Under the pieces are notes generated by a model. That model was not told the origin of the DNA and did no database searches. It saw nothing but the letters and a program-made list of their open reading frames with translations. A stretch of 35,548 nt of DNA from Minisyncoccota bacterium (GTDB lineage: Bacteria > Patescibacteriota > Minisyncoccia > UBA6257 > 02-FULL-45-10c): positions 1-35,548 of the forward strand of contig JAQURY010000007.1 of the NCBI GenBank assembly GCA_028715395.1. The letters are read 5' to 3'. Below are positions 17,401-26,897 of the stretch, one piece after another. The position numbers were made by a program, and so were the translations under genes. The number at the start of each line of letters is the position of its first letter. The stretch's first letter is position 1.

Positions 17401-18666
17401 ATGGCAAGAAAAATTGAGCCAAAAGAAATACTTAAACAAAGCCTTAGAACAAAGAAGGTGTATTTCTACAAGGGCGATGGATTTGAAGTAAAATCACGAG
17501 AAGTATTAAAAAATGGCGTCGAGATACATTTTCCGTTTGATATCCGCGATGGATCTCAAAAATACAAATATATCTCAGTAATTGTTTTCGAAGGTATTTC
17601 TCCAACTATCGTGCACGGAGTTTACAAGAAATGGCAACGAGGACTTGGATTTACGCGCTATTTATCGCCGTTAATTGATTTTTTGGAAAACTATCCTGGA
17701 ATTGGGAAAATAATAATTTCAAAAAAGAAGAACTCTCAATTGAAAACAGTTGAGATCGTATTCAATGTTGATGACATCGAACGCCTTTATCAAAGAATCC
17801 GGCCGTTCCGTGATCAGCAAAGCGAAGAATTAAAAGGATTAACTAGGAACTTATTTGCTGATATTTTTCCTAATAAAGTTCAAAAAGAATCGGCAAGATA
17901 TTATTCGGGACAATTAACTCGTCTAGTCGAGTCCAAATCAATCAAGCCAAGCCAATTATCTTCGAATGATATCCAGGCCATCAGCGGGTTAATTGCGTCG
18001 CTTCCCGCAGAACATCTATTTATTAAACAAGGAAAATTTATAGCGACCAAAGAAAAATTTGATATTGTTTCGATTGAATCTACCTTAAAAAAATATAGAA
18101 AACTTCTTGCGCGAAAAAATGATTCAAAAAAACTCGAGGAAGATTGGCATCAATTTTTCAAAAAACATAGTTGGATTCTGTCTCAAATGTTTGCATCGCC
18201 TATGGTGATATTTGGAGATAAGGCTTATGTGGGAGGGAAAGACCTAAATAATCAGAAAGGAAAGATCGTAGATTTTATATACAAAAATAGTTTTTCGAGA
18301 AGCGCTGCAATTATTGAAATTAAAACTCACAAAACACTCCTTATGATGAAAAGGCCCTATCGTAAACCCGATATATTTTCGACTAGCAAGGAGCTTAGTG
18401 GTGCCATTAATCAAGCGCTTGACCAAAAAGATACGCTACAAAAAAACTACCACACCGTTGCAAGAAATACTGGCGTGGAATCGTTTAATCCAGTCTGCAT
18501 AGTGTTGGCGGGGCAAATTACAACTATGAAGAAAGATTATATGAAATCTTTTGAATTATTCAGAAATAATTCTAAAGATGCAATTATTGTAACTTACGAT
18601 GAGCTTTTAAAACGCATCGAAACCATACTTGAAATTTTTCTAAATAAACCAAAAAAGAAAACATAA
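17401..18666 (+). CDS. sduA: Shedu-type anti-phage nuclease (DUF4263-like)
   Basis: C-terminal EEDWHQFFKKHSWILSQMF...GKIVDFIYKN..SRSAAIIEIKTHKTLLM...SKELSGAINQALDQKDTLQKNY matches the DUF4263/Shedu pattern. Confidence 0.75.
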   Translation: MARKIEPKEILKQSLRTKKVYFYKGDGFEVKSREVLKNGVEIHFPFDIRDGSQKYKYISVIVFEGISPTIVHGVYKKWQRGLGFTRYLSPLIDFLENYPGIGKIIISKKKNSQLKTVEIVFNVDDIERLYQRIRPFRDQQSEELKGLTRNLFADIFPNKVQKESARYYSGQLTRLVESKSIKPSQLSSNDIQAISGLIASLPAEHLFIKQGKFIATKEKFDIVSIESTLKKYRKLLARKNDSKKLEEDWHQFFKKHSWILSQMFASPMVIFGDKAYVGGKDLNNQKGKIVDFIYKNSFSRSAAIIEIKTHKTLLMMKRPYRKPDIFSTSKELSGAINQALDQKDTLQKNYHTVARNTGVESFNPVCIVLAGQITTMKKDYMKSFELFRNNSKDAIIVTYDELLKRIETILEIFLNKPKKKT

Positions 18667-18731
18667 GTAAAGCTTTTAACGAAAACACATTAATATAAAT
18701 ATTAATCAGCAAAAAATCATAAAATAAATTT

Positions 18732-19055
18732 ATGGAAAATAAAGAAAATTATACAAAAGAAGAAATTTTTGAGATAGAAAATATTCTAAGGGAAAAATTA
18801 AAAGGGACAGTTTTCCGAATTAATGTTTTAGATATTATTTATATCGATGATTATCTTTTTGGAGAGAATGGAAATAAGGGAGGGGGTGTATATAAAATTA
18901 CTTTAAATACAACACGCGTTAATAAACCGTATGACTTTGAGCCAGAAGTTATAATAAAAAAGACGGATATTTCTAAAGTTTCATATCATATACTTCATGA
19001 GCTTTGGGCACATGCAAGTGACGAGGATAAAAATATACTATGGAGAAAACTTTAA
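18732..19055 (+). CDS. Hypothetical protein in the defence-like island
   Basis: Open frame of 107 aa with consistent AT-rich coding style; no family recognised. Confidence 0.55.
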   Translation: MENKENYTKEEIFEIENILREKLKGTVFRINVLDIIYIDDYLFGENGNKGGGVYKITLNTTRVNKPYDFEPEVIIKKTDISKVSYHILHELWAHASDEDKNILWRKL

Positions 19056-19067
19056 AAAAATAAATTT

Positions 19068-19547
19068 ATGACAGACCACATTAAATTTTCAAAAGAATTA
19101 ATAAAGGGAAGAATTGCGGAAATTGTGTTTGAACAAATGTTTAGAGAATCTGGTAATTTTACTATTTTAAGATTTGGATATGAATATACATTGCCCGAAT
19201 TAGCGCAATTTCAGCACTCTGTAGAATTGCAAAAAGTTTTAGAGAATATGAGGCATACGCCCGATTTTGTTTTGATATCGCAAAGCAAGAAGGAAGTTTA
19301 TTTGGTTGAGGTGAAATATAGATCTAATTATTATGAAGATGAAATTAAACAAATTGCAGAAGAGACCTTAAAAAAATGGGATCCATCATTTTTGTTTTTA
19401 GCTACTCCCAAAGGATTTTTCTTTGGTCCTTGCAACACAATTGTAACTGATAATGGAAAAATAGGAGTCTTATATGACAAATGGGCAAGTAAAGAAATCC
19501 AAGAAAAATATCTTGAATTACTTAATGAATTTGAACGCAGGGGATAA
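19068..19547 (+). CDS. Small PD-(D/E)XK nuclease-like protein
   Basis: KGRIAEIVFEQMFRE, HTPDFVLISQSKKEVYLVEVKYRSNYYEDEIKQ: E, PD and ExK core motifs. Confidence 0.6.
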   Translation: MTDHIKFSKELIKGRIAEIVFEQMFRESGNFTILRFGYEYTLPELAQFQHSVELQKVLENMRHTPDFVLISQSKKEVYLVEVKYRSNYYEDEIKQIAEETLKKWDPSFLFLATPKGFFFGPCNTIVTDNGKIGVLYDKWASKEIQEKYLELLNEFERRG

Positions 19548-19695
19548 ATAACTCCCAACCCCCATCATCTAAATAGTTAATTGGTGAATTGGTAACTTTC
19601 GAAATAAGAGTCTTAATTTTGTTTGACAAAATAGGCAAATTATCTCAAAATCAAAATAGTATTTTAATGCTTTAAATAAGGGGGGGGGTGAGCTC

Positions 19696-20085
19696 GTGAA
19701 TTACATTACTTATAACGGCCCATTGTGGGAAAGACATGAGCTTACATGCCCGCATTGTGGAAAAAGAAGCGTATATAATTTTCGTCTTGGCTGTGTCTTG
19801 TTTTACGTAACTTGCAGAGAGTGTGGCAAACAGTTCTGGCCGACAGAAATAGAAAACGCCAGGAAAAAGGAAGCTGAAGAGTGGGCCAGGAAAGATAAAG
19901 AAGAAGAGGCTCGGAAAAAAAGAGAATTGCGAGAGGGAAGAGAGGACACGGCGAGAAGCATGGATGTGGGTGGATGCCACGGCAAACTATATGGCAAGCT
20001 ACACGGATGTGAAAAATGCGGCAGCGATTCTTGCAAAGCAGCATATGCCGCAAGCATAGGAAAGAAACACTGGGAATTAGATTAA
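19696..20085 (+). CDS. Zinc-ribbon-like hypothetical protein (GTG start)
   Basis: LTCPHCGKRSVYNF...LFYVTCRECGKQFWP (CxxC..CxxC), Lys/Glu-rich helix, second Cys cluster CHGKLYGKLHGCEKCGSDSC; G-rich tract upstream. Confidence 0.6.
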   Translation: MNYITYNGPLWERHELTCPHCGKRSVYNFRLGCVLFYVTCRECGKQFWPTEIENARKKEAEEWARKDKEEEARKKRELREGREDTARSMDVGGCHGKLYGKLHGCEKCGSDSCKAAYAASIGKKHWELD

Positions 20086-20090
20086 AAAAA

Positions 20091-20114
20091 CCCGATTTAA
20101 CAATCGGGTTTTTT
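20091..20114 (+). terminator. Rho-independent terminator
   Basis: CCCGATT TAAC AATCGGG TTTTTT, preceded by an A-tract. Confidence 0.85.
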
Positions 20115-20122
20115 ATTTTAAA

Positions 20123-20151
20123 TAAAAAAGGAGCTTTTTAAAAAGCTCCTT
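20123..20151 (-). terminator. Terminator on the minus strand
   Basis: Perfect palindrome AAGGAGCTTTTTAAAAAGCTCCTT followed by TTTTTTA on the minus strand. Confidence 0.75.
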
Positions 20152-20361
20152 ATAATTGCACCTTCTCAAATGAAGTAAACTGGTAGGACTTCACCAGAAG
20201 GACGTCCGAGGGCGGACGATTTTGGGGTTTTGTTTGGTAGTTATCTCGTGTGGAAATAACTTTTAGTTCACGGCCTCGTTATACAAGGCCGCTTCCTTCT
20301 GCGTCAGCCAATAATCATCACCACCTTTTTTTGAGGATTTTGATTCCACATCAGAAGGTTG

Positions 20362-20571
20362 TTACGGCCTGATGTGGATCTTCTGGCCGCCCGGGATCTG
20401 GACTGTTACGTGGTCGTCGCCGATGTTTCCTTCCTTATCTACCTTTATGGTCTCGCGAATCTGACCGCCATCAGGCAGATTTTGGATCGGCACAAACCCG
20501 TAACCGCTTCCGTTGTCCGAGGGTATGAAGCTTTTCGAAGGCTTCCCATTTCCCTGCATAATTTGTTTCAC
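20362..20571 (-). CDS. Small hypothetical protein
   Basis: AAGGAGGTG Shine-Dalgarno upstream of GTG (20571)/ATG (20559) starts; own promoter TTGACA-16-TATCTT at 20661-20634; no family recognised. Confidence 0.5.
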   Translation of the reverse strand: MKQIMQGNGKPSKSFIPSDNGSGYGFVPIQNLPDGGQIRETIKVDKEGNIGDDHVTVQIPGGQKIHIRP

Positions 20572-20633
20572 CTCCTTTTCCTTATATAAATTTCGGGTTT
20601 TGTATAAATTCCCGATGTATTAAGGATCTATTT

Positions 20634-20661
20634 TTAAGATACAATAATGCCATTATTTGTC
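20634..20661 (-). promoter_or_regulatory. Promoter with palindromic spacer (putative operator)
   Basis: Minus strand TTGACA - AATAATGGCATTATTG - TATCTT; spacer contains the palindrome AATAATG-G-CATTATT. Confidence 0.55.
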
Positions 20662-20670
20662 AAATCAAAT

Positions 20671-20703
20671 AAAAAAAGCGCCCAGGATTGAATCCATGGG
20701 CGC
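20671..20703 (-). terminator. Terminator of the downstream minus-strand gene
   Basis: Minus strand GCGCCCA-N12-TGGGCGC-TTTTTTT. Confidence 0.8.
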
Positions 20704-20756
20704 CCCGGAAATACGTCTCAAGCATATCGCACTGACTATTTCCGGTAGTTGTCTTG

Positions 20757-21197
20757 TTAAGCGGGAGCGGGAGATGGTTGCCGGAACAGCTTCATTTTCC
20801 TGATTGACTGCCAGGTAATGCCGCTGGTGAATTTCATCTGCCATACCTTTTTCCCTGGCGGATGGATGAATAATCCTATCGGCAACGGATCCACTTGCAG
20901 CTTCCAGTAATCTCTCAGGTCGTCTTCCGAAATTACCGAGAAGGTGCTGTAGTTGGATCTGTCGTAAAGGATTATGTCTCCGGCCTTGATCTCCCTTCTG
21001 TTTTTCCAGGCGATCGGGCCGAACTTCGTGCACATGTAGGGCTTCTTTGTGGTGCCCCTGTTTTTCCAGACCTCATCCGGAACAGGATAGAAGCTGAAGC
21101 AGCTTACTACTTCGGGATGCTCCAGCCATTGGACATTCTGCTCCTTAAACAGAGCCTCTCGTTTTTCGGGATCTTCGGGGATCTCAAATTCTTTCAT
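20757..21197 (-). CDS. Hypothetical protein (146 aa)
   Basis: AGGAGAGGCAAAATG start context; TTGACA-type promoter upstream; terminator downstream; no family recognised. Confidence 0.65.
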   Translation of the reverse strand: MKEFEIPEDPEKREALFKEQNVQWLEHPEVVSCFSFYPVPDEVWKNRGTTKKPYMCTKFGPIAWKNRREIKAGDIILYDRSNYSTFSVISEDDLRDYWKLQVDPLPIGLFIHPPGKKVWQMKFTSGITWQSIRKMKLFRQPSPAPA

Positions 21198-21311
21198 TTT
21201 GCCTCTCCTTGTATTGTTTTATTTTTCTTCTTTTGGCTTGTAAAAAATGCTATCTCTAATTTAGCGGATTTCAGTTTTTTGTCAATGTTTTTCTGTGTTA
21301 TTATTTTAATT

Positions 21312-21956
21312 ATGAATAACGGAGTCATAGTTGTTTTTGAAGTAATTGTTTTAATTTTTGTTGTTATCATCCACGAAGTTTCTCATGGAGCGATGGCATA
21401 TAGGCTGGGCGACAATACCGCCAAAAAAATGGGGCGGCTCACTTTGAATCCGCTGAAACATCTGGACCCGTTCGGTTCGATTTTATTTCCTCTTATGCTT
21501 ATACTTGCCGGAAGCAATTTTGTGCTGGGGTGGGCGAAGCCGGTTATATTTAATCCGTTAAATTTCAAAAACATGAAAAGAGACACCGCCTTAGTTGCTT
21601 TAGCCGGACCGGTCAGCACGGTTGTTCTCGCGGCGGTTTTTGCGATTTTTATCCGCATACTGGCGCCGTTTATAAATTTCGGAATAATCGGCCCTTCATT
21701 AATAGTGTTCCTTAATATAATAGTTCTTATGAGTATCTTATTGGCGGTTTTCAATTTAATTCCGATTCCGCCGCTGGATGGCTCAAGGGTTCTTTTTATG
21801 CTTTTGCCTGACAGATATCTCGCCCTGGAAAGGAAATTGGAAACCTGGGGTTCGTTTATATTGCTTCTGTTTTTGTTCGGGGGAGGGTTTTTGATTATCG
21901 GTCCGATAGCCGAAATTATCTACCGTTTTTTGGTCGGACCATGGGCGATTTTGTAA
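21312..21956 (+). CDS. M50 / site-2-protease family metalloprotease
   Basis: VVIIHEVSHGAMAYRLGD (HExxH) and LLAVFNLIPIPPLDGSRVLF; several TM segments. ATG at 21312. Confidence 0.9.
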   Translation: MNNGVIVVFEVIVLIFVVIIHEVSHGAMAYRLGDNTAKKMGRLTLNPLKHLDPFGSILFPLMLILAGSNFVLGWAKPVIFNPLNFKNMKRDTALVALAGPVSTVVLAAVFAIFIRILAPFINFGIIGPSLIVFLNIIVLMSILLAVFNLIPIPPLDGSRVLFMLLPDRYLALERKLETWGSFILLLFLFGGGFLIIGPIAEIIYRFLVGPWAIL

Positions 21957-22049
21957 ATAACTCGGGGTTGACGATTATTCGTAAAATAGTATAGAATATT
22001 AATCATTGCGTATCTTACTGGAGCGCCAATAAAATAAGACGCTTTCTTG

Positions 22050-22075
22050 CCCGCCGAAGTTTCGACGAAGGCGGG
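22050..22075. repeat. GC-rich inverted repeat in the rpsL leader
   Basis: CCCGCC-GAAGTTTCGACGAA-GGCGGG. Confidence 0.6.
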
Positions 22076-22098
22076 GTACCCGATACTCAAAACAAAAA

Positions 22099-22509
22099 AT
22101 GCCTACAATCAGACAATTATTAAAAAAAGGAAGAAAGCCGATTTCCGGCAAATCAAAATCGCCTGCATTGCAGCGTTATTTTAATTATTTGCAAAACAGG
22201 CCGCTGAAAACTTCTTCTCCGTTTAAGAGGGGAGTTTGCCTGAAAGTTTTTACAACTACTCCGAAAAAACCTAACTCCGCTTTACGTAAAGTTGCCCGTG
22301 TCCGTTTAACTAACGGAATGGAAGTTACGGCGTATATCCCGGGCGAAGGACATAATTTGCAGGAGCACTCCGTTGTTATAATCCGCGGCGGCAGGGTAAA
22401 AGATTTGCCGGGCGTTCGCTATCATATAGTAAGAGGATTGCTGGATACCTCCGGCGTTGATGCCAGAAAACAGCAAAGGTCAAAGTACGGAGCGAAGAGA
22501 CCGAAATAA
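22099..22509 (+). CDS. rpsL: Ribosomal protein uS12
   Basis: [13 protein letters not shown]...[43 protein letters not shown]. Confidence 0.97.
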   Translation: MPTIRQLLKKGRKPISGKSKSPALQRYFNYLQNRPLKTSSPFKRGVCLKVFTTTPKKPNSALRKVARVRLTNGMEVTAYIPGEGHNLQEHSVVIIRGGRVKDLPGVRYHIVRGLLDTSGVDARKQQRSKYGAKRPK

Positions 22510-22526
22510 AAATTTAATTTTAAAAC

Positions 22527-22994
22527 ATGCGTAAAAAAAGAAATTATACAAGAGAACACAAAGCGGATTTGAAATATAAGAGCGCTATTTTGGGACGCTT
22601 CATTAATTATTTAATGGAAGACGGAAAAAAGAACGTAGCGGAAAAAATAATGTATGAAGCTTTTGAAATTGTGAAAAAAGAATCCAAAGAAGAACCTTTG
22701 GCGGTTTTTGAAAAAGCCCTGGAAAATATTTCTCCGATGGTGGAGGTTGCGTCCAAAAGAATCGGCGGAGCCAATTATCAGGTTCCGCGCGAAGTCCGTC
22801 CGGAAAGAAAATTCATGCTTTCCGCCCGCTGGCTTATTGAAGCCGCTTCCAAAAAGAAAGGAAAGCCGATGGCTGACAAGTTAGCCGAAGAAATTTTGCT
22901 TGCTTTCAAAAACGAGGGCAATGCGGTCAAGAAAAAACAAGACACTCACAGAATGGCTGAAGCCAACAGGGCTTTTGCGCATTTCTCCAGATAA
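22527..22994 (+). CDS. rpsG: Ribosomal protein uS7
   Basis: [62 protein letters not shown]. Confidence 0.97.
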   Translation: MRKKRNYTREHKADLKYKSAILGRFINYLMEDGKKNVAEKIMYEAFEIVKKESKEEPLAVFEKALENISPMVEVASKRIGGANYQVPREVRPERKFMLSARWLIEAASKKKGKPMADKLAEEILLAFKNEGNAVKKKQDTHRMAEANRAFAHFSR

Positions 22995-22996
22995 TT

Positions 22997-25096
22997 ATGC
23001 CTCGTCAATATCCCATTGAAAAAACAAGAGATATCGGCGTTGTCGCGCACATAGACGCCGGAAAAACAACGACTTCCGAGCGTATTCTTTTTTATACCGG
23101 AGTTTCCCATAAAATCGGCGAAGTCCACGAAGGAGAAGCCATCATGGACTGGATGGAACAGGAAAGAGAGAGGGGAATTACCATTACTTCCGCCGCTACA
23201 ACTTGTTTTTGGACGCCAACTTACGCTCACGGAGATAAAAGCAAGGAATATCGCATAAACCTTATTGATACTCCGGGACATATTGATTTTACAGTTGAAG
23301 TGAAAAGATCTTTGCGCGTGCTTGACGGCGCTGTTGTCGTATTTGACGGAGTGTCCGGAGTGGAGCCGCAGTCCGAAACAAACTGGCGCTATGCGGACGA
23401 ATATAACGTTCCGAGAATTTGTTTTATAAATAAAATGGACAGAATGGGAGCGAGTTTTGAAAACAGCTTCCAGTCAATCCGCGAAAGATTAAATCCGAAC
23501 GCGATAGCAATTCAGATGCCTATCGGAGCGGAAAGCGCTTTTGAAGGTGTTGTGGATTTGCTTCGCATGAAAGCGTATCACTTTGAAGGAGAGCGCGGAG
23601 AAAAAATTATTGAATTGGAAATTCCGGAAAATTTGGCTAAGGAAGCGAAAGAACGCCGCCACGAACTTATAGAAAAAATAGTTGAGCAGGACGACAAGCT
23701 GATGTCGGAATATTTGGAAGGAAAAGAGCCGTCTCTTGAAGATTTAAAAAGAGTTTTGAGAAAAGCGACGCTGGCCGTGAAATTAATTCCTGTTTTGACC
23801 GGCTCGTCTTTGAAAAATAAAGGAGTGCAATTAATGTTGGACGCGGCCATAGATTTTTTGCCGTCTCCGGCGGACATGCCTCCGACAAAAGGAATAAGTT
23901 TTAAAGGAGATCCGATGGAACGCCATCCGATAGACAGCGAGCCGCTTGCGGCGCTGGCCTTCAAAATTGCCGCCGACCCGTTTGTCGGAAGCTTAACTTA
24001 TTTCCGCGTTTATTCCGGAACTATCAAAAAAGGAAGCTATATTTTAAACAGCACAAAAGATAAAAAAGAAAGAATCGGCCGAATGGTCCGCATGCACGCC
24101 AATCAAAGAGAAGAAGTTGATGAAATATACGCGGGCGATTTGGGCGCCATTGTCGGACTTAAGGACACCACAACCGGAGATTCTTTGTGCGATCCGGAAA
24201 ACCCGATTATTTTGGAAAAAATCGTGTTTCCGACGCCTGTTATTTCAATTAAAATCGAGCCTAAAACAAAAGCTGACCAGGAAAAAATGGGAATCGCTTT
24301 GCGCCGTCTCGGAGAAGAGGATCCGACATTTAAAGTCAGCGGAGATGCCGAAACCGGAGAAACTATCATTGCCGGAATGGGCGAATTGCATTTGGACGTT
24401 CTCGTTGAGCGCATGAAAAGAGAATTCGGCGTTGAATCCAATGTCGGCAGGCCGCAAGTCGCCTATAGAGAAACAATCAGGCAAGAAGCCGATGCGGAAG
24501 GAAAATATATCAAGCAATCCGGAGGACGCGGACAGTATGGACACGTCCGTCTTAAAGTTGAACCGCTGGTTGGCGGCACGGGATTTGAATTTGTTAATGC
24601 CATCAAAGGAGGTTCTATTCCTCAGGAATTTATTCCGGCAATTGAAAAAGGAGTCCGCGAAGCTTTGGATAAAGGAGTTGTTGCCGGATACACGGTTACG
24701 GATGTGAAAGTCACTTTGTACGATGGATCGTTCCACGAAGTCGACTCTTCCGAAGCCGCTTTCAAAATTGCCGCATCGATGGCTTTCCAGGAAGCCGCGA
24801 AAAGAGCCAAGCCGATTATTTTGGAACCGATTATGAAAGTGCAAATTATCGTTCCGGCGAATTTCATGGGCGATGTTACCGGAGATTTGAATTCCAAGCG
24901 CGGAAAAATCGAAGCCATGAATGACAGATTGAATAATAAAATCATCGACGCGAAAGTTCCGCTTTCCGAAATGTTCGGATATGCCACGGGACTTCGTTCC
25001 ATGTCTCAGGGCAGGGGAAGCTTTAACATGGAATTTGACCATTATGAAGGAGTGCCAAACAGCGTGTCGCAGCTGATTATAGAAGGTAAAAAATAA
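22997..25096 (+). CDS. fusA: Elongation factor G
   Basis: [59 protein letters not shown]; 699 aa. Confidence 0.98.
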   Translation: MPRQYPIEKTRDIGVVAHIDAGKTTTSERILFYTGVSHKIGEVHEGEAIMDWMEQERERGITITSAATTCFWTPTYAHGDKSKEYRINLIDTPGHIDFTVEVKRSLRVLDGAVVVFDGVSGVEPQSETNWRYADEYNVPRICFINKMDRMGASFENSFQSIRERLNPNAIAIQMPIGAESAFEGVVDLLRMKAYHFEGERGEKIIELEIPENLAKEAKERRHELIEKIVEQDDKLMSEYLEGKEPSLEDLKRVLRKATLAVKLIPVLTGSSLKNKGVQLMLDAAIDFLPSPADMPPTKGISFKGDPMERHPIDSEPLAALAFKIAADPFVGSLTYFRVYSGTIKKGSYILNSTKDKKERIGRMVRMHANQREEVDEIYAGDLGAIVGLKDTTTGDSLCDPENPIILEKIVFPTPVISIKIEPKTKADQEKMGIALRRLGEEDPTFKVSGDAETGETIIAGMGELHLDVLVERMKREFGVESNVGRPQVAYRETIRQEADAEGKYIKQSGGRGQYGHVRLKVEPLVGGTGFEFVNAIKGGSIPQEFIPAIEKGVREALDKGVVAGYTVTDVKVTLYDGSFHEVDSSEAAFKIAASMAFQEAAKRAKPIILEPIMKVQIIVPANFMGDVTGDLNSKRGKIEAMNDRLNNKIIDAKVPLSEMFGYATGLRSMSQGRGSFNMEFDHYEGVPNSVSQLIIEGKK

Positions 25097-25253
25097 CCCC
25101 CTTATTATCCACATTCAAGACGCTTGACATTCCCCTTATTTTTCATATAAAATCGTTATATTGTCGAAAATTCGTTTCTGGCCCCCGAAGGGCAAGAAAC
25201 CCCGTAAAATACGGGAAAAAATAACAAAAAATAAAATTAATTAAACAAAAATT

Positions 25254-26453
25254 ATGGCTGAGAAAGCAAAATTTGAGAGGACAAAACCTCACGTAAACGT
25301 CGGAACAATTGGACACGTTGACCACGGCAAGACAACTTTGACCGCGGCTATTACGCACGTCCAGCATTTAAAAGGAATGGCTTCCAAGGAGGAAGGTGTT
25401 GATCAAATCGACAACGCTCCTGAAGAAAAAGCCCGTGGTATTACCATTGCTTTGCATCACTCCGAGTATGAATCCGAAAAGAGACATTATGCTCACGTTG
25501 ATGCTCCGGGACACGCCGACTACATTAAAAACATGATTACGGGTGCCGCTCAGATGGACGGCGCAATTTTGGTTGTTTCAGCAGCTGACGGCCCGATGCC
25601 TCAGACCCGCGAGCACATCTTGCTTGCCCGTCAGGTAGGTGTGCCTTACTTGATTGTGTTTTTGAACAAGTGCGATATGGTTGAAGACAAAGAATTAATA
25701 GACTTGGTTGAATCCGAAGTCCGCGAACTTTTGAAGAAATATGAATTTCCGGGAGACACCACTCCGATTATCCGCGGTTCTGCGGTAAAAGCTTTGGCCG
25801 TCAAATCAGCCGACGAAGCCGATGCTAAACCGATTTTGGATTTAATAAACGCTTTGGACACTTTTATTCCGGATCCTGTCCGCGCTATTGATAAGCCTTT
25901 CTTGATGCCGATTGAAGATATCTTCTCCATTGAAGGAAGAGGAACAGTCTGCACAGGAAGAATTGAAAGAGGAATTACAAAAGTTAACGACGAAGTTGAG
26001 CTTATCGGTTTGAAGCCGACAGTTAAAACTGTTGTTACCGGAATTGAAATGTTCCAAAAAACTTTGGACGAAGGAAGAGCCGGAGACAACGTCGGAATTT
26101 TGCTTCGCGGTCTTAAGAAAGAAGATGTTGAAAGAGGACAGGTTATCGCCAAGCCGGGAAGCGTTACTCCGCATACCGAATTTACAGCTGAAGTTTATGT
26201 GTTGAGCAAAGAAGAAGGCGGCCGCCATACTCCTTTCTTTAAAGGATATAAGCCGCAGTTCTATATCAGGACTACAGATGTTACGGGAGAAGTTATCTTG
26301 CCGGCCGGAACAGAAATGGTTATGCCGGGAGATACAGTCCATATTGATGTGAAACTGATCGCGCCTGTTGCTTTGGAAGAAAAGCTCAGGTTCGCCATAA
26401 GAGAAGGAGGAAAAACGGTGGGCGCCGGATCAGTAACAAAAATTACCAAATAA
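25254..26453 (+). CDS. tuf: Elongation factor Tu
   Basis: [95 protein letters not shown]. Confidence 0.98.
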   Translation: MAEKAKFERTKPHVNVGTIGHVDHGKTTLTAAITHVQHLKGMASKEEGVDQIDNAPEEKARGITIALHHSEYESEKRHYAHVDAPGHADYIKNMITGAAQMDGAILVVSAADGPMPQTREHILLARQVGVPYLIVFLNKCDMVEDKELIDLVESEVRELLKKYEFPGDTTPIIRGSAVKALAVKSADEADAKPILDLINALDTFIPDPVRAIDKPFLMPIEDIFSIEGRGTVCTGRIERGITKVNDEVELIGLKPTVKTVVTGIEMFQKTLDEGRAGDNVGILLRGLKKEDVERGQVIAKPGSVTPHTEFTAEVYVLSKEEGGRHTPFFKGYKPQFYIRTTDVTGEVILPAGTEMVMPGDTVHIDVKLIAPVALEEKLRFAIREGGKTVGAGSVTKITK

Positions 26454-26460
26454 AGTTTAG

Positions 26461-26491
26461 AGAGGCGTTGAAAAACGCCTCTTTGAGTTTT
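26461..26491 (+). terminator. Terminator/attenuator-like hairpin between tuf and rpsJ
   Basis: AGAGGCGTT GAAA AACGCCTCT TTGAGTTTTT. Confidence 0.6.
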
Positions 26492-26499
26492 TGGAACAA

Positions 26500-26826
26500 A
26501 TGGCTAAAAAAGACATTGAAAAAGAAAAATTGAGATTGAAGGTTCAGGCGTATGATCATAAACTGATTGACGCTTCTTGTCGGCAGATTATTGAGACCGC
26601 CAAGAGACAGGACGCTGAAGTTGTGGGACCGACGCCGATTCCGGTGGAAATCCGCCGCTATACGGTTAACCGTTCCACGTTTGTTCACAAGAATTCACGC
26701 GAACAATTCGAGCTAAGGGTCCATAAGAGAATCATAGACATACTGAATCCGAATCAAGCCATTATAGAATCCCTCTCCAGATTGAATTTACCCTCAGGAG
26801 TGGACATAGAGATAAAGATGGTTTAA
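26500..26826 (+). CDS. rpsJ: Ribosomal protein uS10
   Basis: LRLKVQAYDHKLIDASCRQIIETAKRQDAEVVGPTPIPVEIRRYTVNRS..VHKNSREQFELRVHKR. Confidence 0.96.
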   Translation: MAKKDIEKEKLRLKVQAYDHKLIDASCRQIIETAKRQDAEVVGPTPIPVEIRRYTVNRSTFVHKNSREQFELRVHKRIIDILNPNQAIIESLSRLNLPSGVDIEIKMV

Positions 26827-26897
26827 CGAAGGGATTAGCCGAAAAATTAAAAAGTAATTCGAGCTAAAGTTCTCGGATTATTTTTTTCTAAAAACAA

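Noticed and set aside
20895-21311. N-terminal 139 residues of ORF 20895-21956 as part of the M50 protease
   Set aside because: They overlap a better-supported minus-strand gene (20757-21197) and its promoter; the protease family start fits ATG 21312.
24245-25114. Long antisense ORFs opposite fusA, tuf and ribosomal genes
   Set aside because: Shadow ORFs of highly conserved coding genes with low-complexity Ser/Phe-rich translations; no independent support.
26461-26491. Definite transcript break between tuf and rpsJ
   Set aside because: The hairpin is terminator-like but its T-run is imperfect (TTGAGTTTTT), so it may only attenuate; not claimed as an operon boundary.
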